Assembly (NCBI RefSeq): GCF_900114625.1 | Contig: NZ_FOZL01000001.1 | Span: 1,798,001 to 1,862,000, forward strand | Length of the DNA stretch: 64,000 bases | From: Granulicella pectinivorans | GTDB taxonomy: Bacteria > Acidobacteriota > Terriglobia > Terriglobales > Acidobacteriaceae | Reading direction: 5' to 3' | In this document: in pieces, positions 53,576-61,757 of the stretch | Layout of the letters: each line of letters opens with the position of its first letter | How positions within the stretch are numbered: the first letter of the stretch is position 1 | Notes under the pieces: model-generated | What the model saw: the letters and a program-made list of their open reading frames with translations, nothing else | What the model was told of the DNA's origin: nothing | Database searches by the model: none | Made by a program: the position numbers and the translations under genes

Positions 53576-54665
53576 ACGAAAGAGCCTCCGTAGCATCCTG
53601 CCGCACAGCCTTGATCCCCGGAATGATCGCCCCGATCAGCGCGCCCGCGATCGCGACAGCCGCCGTAATCGGCCACCATCCGTACACCGTCTCCTGCACC
53701 AGGCTGTTCGGCACCACATGCAGCATGATCCACTGCGTCCCGTACGTCATCACGATCCCCAGCATCGTCCCCAGCACCGCCAGCAGCAGCGTCTCCCGCA
53801 CCAGCATGCTCAGGATCAACCCCGACGAGCTTCCCACCGCCTTCAGAATCCCGATCTCCCTCGTTCTCTCGAGCACCGCCGTATACATCGCCATGAACAC
53901 GACAATGAAACCCACGATCATCGCGATCCCAATCACGACATACGTAAAGTTCCGAAGCAGCCCAATGCTGTTCACCGAAAGCAGGGAAGTGAAGTACTCC
54001 ACCGTATAAATCTGGTACCCCGGATACTTGATGCGCATCGCGTCCACCACCGCCTGCGCCTGCTTCGGATCATCCAGCTTCAGGTAGATCTGGCTCAACC
54101 GGTGCGGATTCGCCGTAAACTCCTGCAACGCGTCCACCTTCACCGCGATGCGAGCCAGCTTGCCCGGCTCAAAGATCCCCGAGATCTTCCAATCCTGGCT
54201 GATCAGCCGCACCGTGCTGCCCACAGTCAGATGCTTCTCCCGCGCATACGGCTCATCGACGATCATGTCCGTCTTCTCGACCGGAGGCCCGCCAGCCAGA
54301 AACCGGAACCCGCCACTCATCTTCGAGAACTGTTCCATATCCAGCCCCGTGATGGTGTCGAACAGCTCCAGCGGCTGCACCATGGTCCCGGTGGCGATCA
54401 CCACATGCGGCTCCGCGGCAAACACCGGCAGCAGCTTGTCGTTCATGGGCGCCGAGCTCAGCGACGAGAGCGCCGAAGTCCCCGGAGGCCGCACCAGGAT
54501 GTCCGCACCGGTCCCCTTGGCCCGTCGAGCCGACTCATGCAGCGTGCCGTTGCTCACGCCAACCAGCGTAAGAATCATCGTCACTTCAACCGCAATGGCC
54601 ACAACGCTCAAAAGCGTCCGCACGGGACGATGAGCAAGATTCGCGAAGGTAAGTTTATTGAGCAA
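53568..54665 (-). CDS. ABC transporter permease (MacB/FtsX type)
   Basis: 365 residues. It has one N-terminal membrane segment (TLLSVVAIAVEVTMILTLVGVS), a long periplasmic domain (about 45-225) and a C-terminal bundle of three segments (FTYVVIGIAMIVGFIVVFMAMYTA, LLLAVLGTMLGIVMTYG, ITAAVAIAGALIGAIIPG) with the FtsX signature REIGILKAVGSS. First gene of the ABC pair; no adaptor gene is adjacent. Confidence 0.92.
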   Translation of the reverse strand: MLNKLTFANLAHRPVRTLLSVVAIAVEVTMILTLVGVSNGTLHESARRAKGTGADILVRPPGTSALSSLSSAPMNDKLLPVFAAEPHVVIATGTMVQPLELFDTITGLDMEQFSKMSGGFRFLAGGPPVEKTDMIVDEPYAREKHLTVGSTVRLISQDWKISGIFEPGKLARIAVKVDALQEFTANPHRLSQIYLKLDDPKQAQAVVDAMRIKYPGYQIYTVEYFTSLLSVNSIGLLRNFTYVVIGIAMIVGFIVVFMAMYTAVLERTREIGILKAVGSSSGLILSMLVRETLLLAVLGTMLGIVMTYGTQWIMLHVVPNSLVQETVYGWWPITAAVAIAGALIGAIIPGIKAVRQDATEALSYE

Positions 54666-54874
54666 TCACGCCATTCTACCCGAGCGGCCCGTTCGTTCGC
54701 CGATCTCGCCACAAACTCCTGTCATTCTGAGCAGATGAAAAAGAATTCAGACGCTTTTGATTCCATTTGGCCTGAGACGCTAAATTTTAGCTGTGTAGGA
54801 ATTGTGCAGGATGATTGTGCCGCATCTTCAAGTTGTCAGTGCAACAAGGCTGTTCTGAAGCTAACAGACCGGGT

Positions 54875-54912
54875 AAATCACCTCCAGAGGCTTAAGCCAC
54901 TGGAGGTGATTT
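54875..54912 (+). promoter_or_regulatory. 38-bp palindrome covering the transposase ribosome binding site
   Basis: AAATCACCTCCAG (54875-54887) pairs perfectly with 54900-54912, and the central GGCTTAAGCC is itself a palindrome. The right arm contains the GGAGGTGAT ribosome binding site ending next to the ATG at 54913. In RNA, read-through transcripts would fold and hide the site, a device known from other insertion sequences. Confidence 0.8.
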
Positions 54913-55652
54913 ATGGCAGCGTACAAACGCCTGGGTCTGGACGACCGGGTTCAGATTCAAGTTCTTACGAAGCGGGGCGTTTCCCGACGCCGAGATCGCT
55001 CGGGAGCTGAAGATCCACCGTTCCACCGTCGGGCGGGAACGGCGGCGCAACATGGTGGACGGGAGGTACTCTTACCACTTTGCGCAGGAGTGCGCGAGAA
55101 ACGTCACCGCAAAAGGAGACGACGACCGTCGAAGATGACGCCCTCGATGATGGCCTTCGTCGAAGAGAAGCTGCGTCTCGGCTGGAGCCCGCAGCAGATC
55201 GGCGGTGATTCAAAGACCGCCAGACCGAGCTTGCCCCAATCAGCTACGAACGCATCTACGGGCACGTCCTGGCACAACAAGTTCGATGGTGGCCACCTCT
55301 ATCGCCATCTCCCGCAAGGGCCGCCGTTACCGGCGTTTCGGCGCAAGGTTCGATTCGTACCCAAGAGATCCGGGCCGATCGCGGACCGCGTGGACATCGA
55401 TCAACGCCCTGCCGTTGTTGCGGAAAAGTCACGCGTCGGAGACTGGGAACTCGATACAATCGTCGGCAGCCAGCGCCGCGGTGTGGTGGTCAGCATGGTC
55501 GGACGCGGATCGAAGCTTGTGCGCCTCGCCCTAGTTCAGGAATCTAAATCCGTCACGGTTGCCGAGGCGAATCAACCCTGTCTCGGAAAGACAGCTCAAA
55601 AGTCCTTACCCTCACCATGGACAACGTTGCTATGCGGAAGGCGCAGATCTGA
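54913..55652 (+). pseudogene. Decayed IS30-family transposase
   Basis: It starts like an IS30 transposase (YKRLGLDDRVQIQVLTKRG), then shifts frame for the HTH segment (AEIARELKIHRSTVGRERRRN), returns (FVEEKLRLGWSPQQIGG), shifts again (ISYERIYGHVLAQQ) and returns for the catalytic start (RPAVVAEKSRVGDWELDTIVG, which carries the first Asp). The later LTLTMDN segment, which should hold the second Asp, is followed within eight codons by a stop. The DDE domain is thus broken and truncated. The element ends could not be set; no matching terminal repeat was seen. Confidence 0.85.
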
Positions 55653-55805
55653 ACCACTTATCTGGAAACGGGTGAAGCAAGGCTGCCCGATGCGCGGGAT
55701 CGTTTCACCGTATGTTGCAACTCTAGCTTGCGTCGAAGGCACTTTCAAGCTGCTGGCCGCAGAATGATGCCAGTGAGAGGAACCGTGAGGGGTGTGTAAC
55801 GCTGG

Positions 55806-55863
55806 TGGTGGCCAGAGACGGGATTGAACCGCCTACGTCGGCCTTTTCAGAGTCGCCTACCGG
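55806..55863 (-). tRNA. 3' fragment of a tRNA-Phe (degenerate; likely attachment-site scar)
   Basis: On the minus strand, CGGTAGGCGACTCTGAAAAG leads through a GAA anticodon loop (CTGAAAA) to a T-arm with GGTTCAATCCC. The T stem is fully paired (one G-U), and the acceptor 3' strand is CTCTGGCC followed by ACCA. The 5' acceptor strand and most of the D arm are absent, and the anticodon stem has a mismatch. It is therefore not a working tRNA but the kind of 3' piece left when an element integrates in a tRNA gene. It lies 150 bp from the IS30 relic. Confidence 0.7.
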
Positions 55864-56462
55864 ATCGCATAAGCGGTTTTAGAATCAACGTCTCTGCTTG
55901 ATAAAAATAGTACCGGGTTTCACCTTTAGGATTGCCTGGTACGGATTGGGCTATTTTCGGCTCTGGGCAGTACGCTACCGCCCGAAACATATGAGGCCTG
56001 CCGTTCGCTTGCGCCGGATACGATGTCCACGCGCTTGAAGCGGAGTGGCGCGGATGGTGGAGATCTTCCGGCAAGCCGAAACTCGACCATCCAGTGAGCG
56101 CATTCCTCGGATTCTGTCGGAGCCGTCAAGGACGAAGGCCCCTCCGAACGAGGGAACGCACTTGAGTGGCGATCCATGCGCGGAGAGCGGCCTCACATTA
56201 TCTGTTCTTACAGACGGCGTACGTTTTAGAGAGTCTGTTCTCGCCCTTGCGAAAATTGCAATCGACTCCGTCCGTAGCGAGAGAGCCACTGTGGAGGAGA
56301 GATGACCGCTACGCTAAACTAGATCGCAACAGGGCAACTCTCGATCAAGCATGAGCAAGTCAACCCGTGTGGAAGAGGATCGGAATCGGCGTTTCGGTTC
56401 CTTCAGCAATGGATTCTTGCTGGATTGGGAGAAAGCCTCAAAGTCCAAGAGGAATTGGGATC
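55864..56462. other. 600-bp stretch without a recognisable gene
   Basis: Open frames on both strands here are short, mutually overlapping and show no conserved motifs. The bases are less G+C-rich than in neighbouring genes in places (for example 55890-55960). It probably holds the promoter of the sigma-factor gene plus decayed sequence. Confidence 0.5.
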
Positions 56463-57044
56463 GTGGACGTTCCGCATGGGGGACCTGTGGTTGAGGCGGA
56501 TTTTGGAACGCAAGATTTCGACCGGCTTTTCAGCATGGTCTACGAAGAGCTCTGGCGTATCGCCGTCTCCGTCCGGCGCATGGAGGCCCATTCCACGCTC
56601 GGCGCGACGGCGTTGGTGCACGAAGCCTGGATACGTCTCAAGGAATCACCACACCTAGCTTCCACCTCGCCGCAGCACTTCAAGCGCATTGCGGCCCGGG
56701 TCATTCGTCAGGTTCTTGTCGAGGCTGCGCGCGAGCGGAACGCACTGAAGCGAGGTGGGCCCGCCGCCGTAAGGGTTCCCCTTGACGAGTCCCTGAAGAG
56801 CTTTGCCGATCCCACGCTGGGGGTCCTTCAGATCGATCAATTCCTGAACCAGTTGGCGGAAGTAGACCGACGTCAGGCGCAGGTTGCCGAGTTTAAGATC
56901 TTCTCGGAGCTGTCGAATCCCGAAGTTGCTGTCGAGCTACAGGTCAGTCTTAGCAGCGTCGAGAGAGACTGGCGCGTCGCCAAGGCCTGGTTGAAAGCGC
57001 AGCTCTCTTCAAATCAATCCACCTTGATCGCAGGAGGCCGGTAA
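56463..57044 (+). CDS. ECF RNA polymerase sigma factor, TIGR02999-like
   Basis: 193 residues from GTG 56463, chosen because AGAGGA stands nine bases ahead and upstream codons are not protein-like. Region 2 includes FDRLFSMVYEELWRIAVSVRR and ATALVHEAWIRLKESP. Region 4 ends with VAEFKIFSELSNPEVAVELQVSLSSVERDWRVAKAWLKAQL, a helix-turn-helix. This subgroup is common in Acidobacteriota and is often next to Ser/Thr kinases, as here; no anti-sigma gene is visible. It probably drives the kinase operon or itself. Confidence 0.88.
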   Translation: MDVPHGGPVVEADFGTQDFDRLFSMVYEELWRIAVSVRRMEAHSTLGATALVHEAWIRLKESPHLASTSPQHFKRIAARVIRQVLVEAARERNALKRGGPAAVRVPLDESLKSFADPTLGVLQIDQFLNQLAEVDRRQAQVAEFKIFSELSNPEVAVELQVSLSSVERDWRVAKAWLKAQLSSNQSTLIAGGR

Positions 57045-57052
57045 CCTGTTCC

Positions 57053-59728
57053 ATGGACAGTCAACGGTGGCAGAGAATCCAGCGAGCCTTCTTCGCAGCA
57101 CTCGATCTTCCGGAGGGCGAGCGCGAGGGCGCAATCCATGAGTCATGTTCCGGCGACGAGGACCTGATGCGGCAAGTTCGGGCCATGCTAGCCAGCGAAA
57201 GCGAGGCGAATGCCATCGTCGATGACGGTATCGCGGCGATCGCGGCGACCATGCTTGGTTCGGCTCGCGAGTCCCTGGCGGCAATGGAGTTTGGACCCTA
57301 CGCCCTCAAGGATTTCCTTGGCGAGGGCGGCATGGGCATTGTCTATCTTGCACGCCACAGAGAGAACGGCAAGCTGGTCGCCATCAAGATTCTCCTGGAT
57401 GCCCGGCTGTCGCCCGCTCGTCGCAAGCGGTTCGCGCGGGAGCAGCGGATGCTTGCCAGTCTCAATCATCGCAACATCGCTCATCTCTACCACTCCGACC
57501 TGCTGGCGGACGAGACGCCGTGGTTTGCGATGGAGTTTATCGGCGCGGTTCCAGAAGATGACGGCGTTGTCGCAAAGGCTCTTTCCATCGACGAGTATTG
57601 CCGCCAGCATCAGTGCTCTATCGAGCAACGGATACGGTTGATGCGATCCGTCTGCGAAGGCGTGCAGCATGTGCATAGCCATATGCTGGTCCATCGCGAT
57701 CTGAAGCCCTCGAACATTTTGGTTGCGGCGGATGGAACGCCCAAGCTGATCGATTTCGGCATCGGCAAGGAACAGGAAGACGAAGACACGCCTTCTGACC
57801 GAACTGAGCCGGGCCTGCGATTGATGACCATCGCCTATGCCGCGCCGGAACAATTGCAAGGCGCACCCGCTCTTCCGGCGACGGACATCTACTCGCTCGG
57901 GGTGATTCTGTATGAGCTGCTCGCGGGGGCGCACCCCTTCGATCTTGCGGGGTGTTCCACGCCGCAGGCAGAGCAAAAGATTCTTGAGGTAGAACCGCGC
58001 AAACCCTCCGCCGCAGCTCGAACGACGGGGAACTTCTCCCTGACGGACAAATCGCGATGGGCTGACCTGGATGCTCTGTGCCGGAAGGCGATGCACAAGG
58101 ATCCGGAGATGCGCTATGCGACCGTCGGAGCGATGATCGACGATATCGACTCCTTTCTTGCCGGCAGGCCGTTGAAGGCGAGGCCGGATGGCTTCGGTTA
58201 TCGCGCGGGAAAGTTCGTGCGGCGCAACCGCCGTGCCATCGCCGTGTCAGCCGTTGTGGTTTTCTCTATCGTGTCGTTGGTGGCGTATTACACGCTGCGC
58301 CTTGCGAGAGCACGGAACGCGGCGGTCGCCGAGGCCGCGCGGTCGGAGCGGATTGAAAAGTTCATGGTGGAGATGCTGCGGAATGGCGACTCTGAAGGCG
58401 GTCCGCCGGAGCAGATGCATGTTTCGGAGCTGATCGACCGTGGCGTCAAGGAGGCACACGGGCTCGGCAGCGAGCCGCGATTTCAGGTCGATCTCTACCA
58501 GACGCTTGGAGACATCTACGAGTCATGGGGGAAGTCCGTTCCGGCTGAGGAGCTTCTGAATGCCTCGCTGGAACGGCGCAAGTCGATCTTTGGCGCGGAT
58601 AGTCCCCAGGTTGCCGAAGGTCTCGTGCATCTGGCCATGTGGTACAACCATCAGGATCAATTGCCAAAGGCGGAACAGACGATCAACCTCGCGCTTGCCA
58701 TGCAGCGGCGTCGCCTGGCGGCTGACGATCCTGCGATTGCGCGAGCGCTCACGGTGCTGGGAGACATCCTGCAGCGGCTGGGACGGCAGGACGAGGCTAT
58801 CTCTGCTGTGCGACATGCCATTCAGATTCAGAGTCGCAGCCCGGCGTTGAGGAGCGATCTATCGGAAAGTGTCGGTCTGCTTGCGGGAGCTCAGTTTTAC
58901 CTGGGCCATTACGCTGAGTCCGAGCAGTTGACCCGGCAGGCTTTGGAGCTCGATAGGGCACTTCATGGCGACCGGCATCCTGCGGTCGCGGAGGATCTCA
59001 TCAGCTTGGGGAACATCTCCCTGAACCTTGAGCATTTCGCGGAAGCGGAGACCGCCTACCGGCAGGCTCTCGACATCAAGCGGGCGTGGTATGGCCCGGA
59101 CCATCCGCAGACGGCGGATGCCGTGACCTATGTGGCTCAGGCTCTGCAGGCGGAAAATAAGCTGAAAGACGCCCAAACACTGCTGCAGCAGGCGCTTGCC
59201 TCGCTCGACCGATCCGGCGGTCCTCCCCAGATGAGAGTCGCGCATGTGCTGAATCAGCTTGGCGTGGTCGAGAATCTGGAGCACGACCCGGACGCAGCCG
59301 AGGCCGATTTCAAACGTTCGGCATCGATCTACGAAGCCGTCTATGGAAGAGATCACTGGGAGACGGCCCTGGCGGTCGCGAACATCGGGACTGCTTATTT
59401 GCAGGTGAAGAACTATCCCATGGCCGAGCAATACTTCCGGGATGCCTTGGCACGGTACGCGCGCGCGTCCGCAGCCGACCCGATGAACGTCGGCATCGCG
59501 CATATCAAACTGGGCCGGGCGCTTGTGCGCGAAAAGCGCTACCAGGATGGTGCAGTCGAGTCGCTAGCCGGATACAAGCTGGTGGCAAAAGAGGCCGAGC
59601 CAACCTCCAGCTGGCTCCAGGCCGCCCGAACCGATCTGGTGGAAGATTACGACGCACTCCACGAGCCCGAGAAGGCCGCCGTTTACCGGGCCGACATGAC
59701 CGCCGTCGCACGCGGCCAGCAGAAATAG
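57053..59728 (+). CDS. Membrane Ser/Thr protein kinase with TPR sensor region
   Basis: 891 residues. The N-terminal helical region (about 1-75) is typical of acidobacterial kinases. The kinase domain follows: G-loop LGEGGMGIVYLA (89-100), Lys112 in VAIKIL, catalytic HRDLKPSN (215-221) and DFG (234-236), then YAAPEQL, so it looks active. A membrane segment (about 398-418, AIAVSAVVVFSIVSLVAYYTL) leads to a long extracytoplasmic region of about nine TPR-like repeats (for example ADDPAIARALTVLGDILQRLG and YRQALDIKRAWYGPDHPQTADAV). Starts nine bases after the sigma gene. It likely senses protein or envelope signals and acts with the sigma factor. Confidence 0.93.
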   Translation: MDSQRWQRIQRAFFAALDLPEGEREGAIHESCSGDEDLMRQVRAMLASESEANAIVDDGIAAIAATMLGSARESLAAMEFGPYALKDFLGEGGMGIVYLARHRENGKLVAIKILLDARLSPARRKRFAREQRMLASLNHRNIAHLYHSDLLADETPWFAMEFIGAVPEDDGVVAKALSIDEYCRQHQCSIEQRIRLMRSVCEGVQHVHSHMLVHRDLKPSNILVAADGTPKLIDFGIGKEQEDEDTPSDRTEPGLRLMTIAYAAPEQLQGAPALPATDIYSLGVILYELLAGAHPFDLAGCSTPQAEQKILEVEPRKPSAAARTTGNFSLTDKSRWADLDALCRKAMHKDPEMRYATVGAMIDDIDSFLAGRPLKARPDGFGYRAGKFVRRNRRAIAVSAVVVFSIVSLVAYYTLRLARARNAAVAEAARSERIEKFMVEMLRNGDSEGGPPEQMHVSELIDRGVKEAHGLGSEPRFQVDLYQTLGDIYESWGKSVPAEELLNASLERRKSIFGADSPQVAEGLVHLAMWYNHQDQLPKAEQTINLALAMQRRRLAADDPAIARALTVLGDILQRLGRQDEAISAVRHAIQIQSRSPALRSDLSESVGLLAGAQFYLGHYAESEQLTRQALELDRALHGDRHPAVAEDLISLGNISLNLEHFAEAETAYRQALDIKRAWYGPDHPQTADAVTYVAQALQAENKLKDAQTLLQQALASLDRSGGPPQMRVAHVLNQLGVVENLEHDPDAAEADFKRSASIYEAVYGRDHWETALAVANIGTAYLQVKNYPMAEQYFRDALARYARASAADPMNVGIAHIKLGRALVREKRYQDGAVESLAGYKLVAKEAEPTSSWLQAARTDLVEDYDALHEPEKAAVYRADMTAVARGQQK

Positions 59729-59821
59729 ATTCCTTGAAGGGGTTTCGCCTCCGTTTACGCAATAGCAGGTGAAGAAATCCCTTTTATGGAGTTACCATGC
59801 CTGCAAATGGAAATCGCCGCT
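59604..59821 (+). repeat. 218-bp direct repeat, left copy
   Basis: It covers the last 41 codons of the kinase gene, the intergenic spacer and the first eight codons of the next gene. It matches 61541-61757 with only scattered differences. The left copy ends at CGCCGCT, where the sequence departs. Confidence 0.93.
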
Positions 59822-59823
59822 GA
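59797..59823 (+). pseudogene. Eight-codon stump of the secreted-protein gene
   Basis: ATG at 59797 encodes MPANGNRR and then meets TGA. The intact gene at 61733 begins MPTNGNRR and continues. The stump keeps the same upstream sequence (GCAGGTGAAGAAATCCC), so it is a truncated duplicate, not a chance match. Confidence 0.8.
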
Positions 59824-60097
59824 AATTGCGTTTGAGAGTTCACACGCTCCAAGTGATGGAGTGCTCAACCACGACGGCCGCCCTGTTCTGCAATCGGAAT
59901 AGAGCGGCCGCTATAGCGGGAACATTATCGGTCTCGGAGATGTCTGGTTCGATAAGAGCGCGGTTGGGGATGTCTGAATGCCAACGAATAACTGGCTTTG
60001 TTTGAAACTTACAAGGACGTGAGCGGTGTGGTTGCTTTTTGGGTTGTCTCCGATCGTTCTTATGTGCCGCAGATATCAACGGCAAGGGGAGTTTACT
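59824..60097. other. Spacer upstream of the Sel1-repeat gene
   Basis: Region after the left repeat, with no gene seen. An A/T-richer stretch near 59990-60030 could hold the promoter of the gene starting at 60098. Confidence 0.5.
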
Positions 60098-61222
60098 GTG
60101 AAAATGTCTTTGCTTCTGGTTTTCTGGACGACACTCGGATTACAGCCGGCTTTTGCGCAGAGTGACATGGTTCGGAGGTGCAATCTTGCAACAGCAAGTG
60201 CGGACGATGTTACCCGTCCTCACGACATTCCCGGAGTGGCTTTCGACCAGATCAATCCGGCGGTCGCGGTTCCGGCCTGTGAAGCGGCCGTTTCGGCCAA
60301 CCCCGGCGTGGCGCGCCTCCAGTTTGAATTGGGAAGGGCTCTTGAAGCGGCCAAACGTCTCGGAGAGGCACGAGCCGCTTATGAAAGAGCTGCCGCGAAG
60401 GATTTTGCGCTCGCGGAGGCGAATCTGGCGACTCTTTACCGCCTCGGTGAGGGCGTACCCAAGGATTACGTCAAGTCAATGGCGTGGTACCGAAAGGCTG
60501 CCGATCAGGGGTTGGCGAGTGCACAGGTCAACGTGGGGCATCTGTACTATGAGGGCGATGGTGTAGCGAAGAACTATGCCGAGGCGATGAAGTGGTATCG
60601 CAGGGCAGCCGACCAAGGCGATCAGGACGGACAGGCCAAGCTCGGGGAGATGTACTTCAACGGTAGAGGCGTACAAAAAGACCCTTCGCAGGCGTTCGAT
60701 TGGTTCCGCAAGGCGGCGGAGCAGGGCAATGTAGATTCACAGTCCATGCTTGGCTGGATGTATTGGGAGGGCATCGGTGTGCCCAAGGACAACGCCCAGG
60801 CCGCTTCCTGGTTTCGCAAGGCTGCCGACCAGGGCGATGCAGATGCGCAGACCGCTCTCGGGGCGATGTATGTCGACGGAGAGGGCGTCCCAAAGGACAA
60901 TGGCAAGGCAGAGTTCTGGTACCGCAAGGCTGCCGCCCAGGGTAACACCGTCGCGCAGTCCAAACTCAAAGGATTGGCGAATCTAGCTCAGGTGAATCAA
61001 GAGACGGCGGCCCAGGAGACGAGGCAAGCCGCCCTGCTGGCGAAGCGCAAGGAGGTGGGCGATCTCGTATGCAATGCGGATGGGGTGGTGTGGGGGTATG
61101 TGGAACGGGTCTATAAAGACAAGATCCAGATCAGATATCAACATACGTTTTTTGTGTCGCATCCCTACGACGAACTCTTTTGGAAGAACTACAACGAAGT
61201 CATCGTTTGCAGCGATAAATAG
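60098..61222 (+). CDS. Secreted Sel1-repeat protein
   Basis: 374 residues from GTG 60098, with AGGGGAG six bases ahead. A signal peptide (SLLLVFWTTLGLQPAFAQ) leads to about five Sel1 repeats between residues 115 and 295. Examples are AEANLATLYRLGEGVPKDY, MAWYRKAADQGLASAQVNVG and MLGWMYWEGIGVPKDNAQA. Sel1 repeats are TPR-like scaffolds for protein contacts. The C-terminal 60 residues (VVWGYVERVYKDKIQIRYQH) are unlike Sel1. It lies within the segment bounded by the 218-bp repeats. Confidence 0.9.
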   Translation: MKMSLLLVFWTTLGLQPAFAQSDMVRRCNLATASADDVTRPHDIPGVAFDQINPAVAVPACEAAVSANPGVARLQFELGRALEAAKRLGEARAAYERAAAKDFALAEANLATLYRLGEGVPKDYVKSMAWYRKAADQGLASAQVNVGHLYYEGDGVAKNYAEAMKWYRRAADQGDQDGQAKLGEMYFNGRGVQKDPSQAFDWFRKAAEQGNVDSQSMLGWMYWEGIGVPKDNAQAASWFRKAADQGDADAQTALGAMYVDGEGVPKDNGKAEFWYRKAAAQGNTVAQSKLKGLANLAQVNQETAAQETRQAALLAKRKEVGDLVCNADGVVWGYVERVYKDKIQIRYQHTFFVSHPYDELFWKNYNEVIVCSDK

Positions 61223-61295
61223 CGCGTCTGCTCTCTTTGCTCTGGTCTATCGCTGCTGGACATGCAGTCATCGCGCAGGAAAGGTGTTTGTGTCT

Positions 61296-61601
61296 ATGAA
61301 TCGAATAGTTTTTTTCCGTCGTGCGTCCTGGAGGATGGGGTGCAGTTCTGCTTGGGCATTTGTCCTCATAATCACGGCCATGAATATCGGTGGTCTTGCA
61401 TGTGCGCAGGAGATTACCCACTTGACCAACTGGCAATCGCATTCCGATGTGTTTGCGGACAAGAACGCTCTGCCTCCCGTCACGGCTACCTCGCCCATCG
61501 CTGGATTGGGCGGTGCGCGAGTGTCGATGAAGATGACATGCCTCGAGCTGGCTCCAGGCCGCCCGAACCGATCTGGTGGAAGATTACGACGCACTCCATG
61601 A
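61296..61601 (+). pseudogene. Truncated secreted-protein gene cut by the right repeat
   Basis: ATG 61296 starts a signal peptide (SSAWAFVLIITAMNIGGLACAQ) and about 40 further residues (THLTNWQSHSDVFADKN...). At about 61541 the frame enters the kinase-derived repeat out of frame and stops at 61601. The original C-terminus has been replaced. Confidence 0.65.
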
Positions 61602-61757
61602 GCCCGAGAAGGCCGCCGTTTACCGGACCGAGATGACCGCCGTCGCGCGCGCCAAACAAAAATAGATTCCGTGAAGGGGTTTCGCCTCCGTTTACGCAAT
61701 AGCAGGTGAAGAAATCCCATCAAGGAGTTCTCATGCCTACAAATGGAAATCGCCGCT
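61541..61757 (+). repeat. 218-bp direct repeat, right copy
   Basis: Matches 59604-59821. It starts abruptly inside the truncated secreted-protein gene and runs through the kinase tail and spacer into the complete gene at 61733. Confidence 0.93.
61546..61665 (+). pseudogene. Orphan C-terminal fragment of a Ser/Thr kinase-TPR protein
   Basis: It encodes SWLQAARTDLVEDYDALHEP and on to the stop at 61663-61665, nearly the same as the kinase C-terminus. A few substitutions (GADMT versus TEMT, RGQQK versus RAKQK) show that it has diverged, or came from a paralogous kinase. No start or domain is attached. Confidence 0.85.

Noticed and set aside
55926..56289. Minus-strand frames between the tRNA fragment and the sigma gene
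   Set aside because: Two overlapping frames disagree, neither has a ribosome binding site or recognisable motif.
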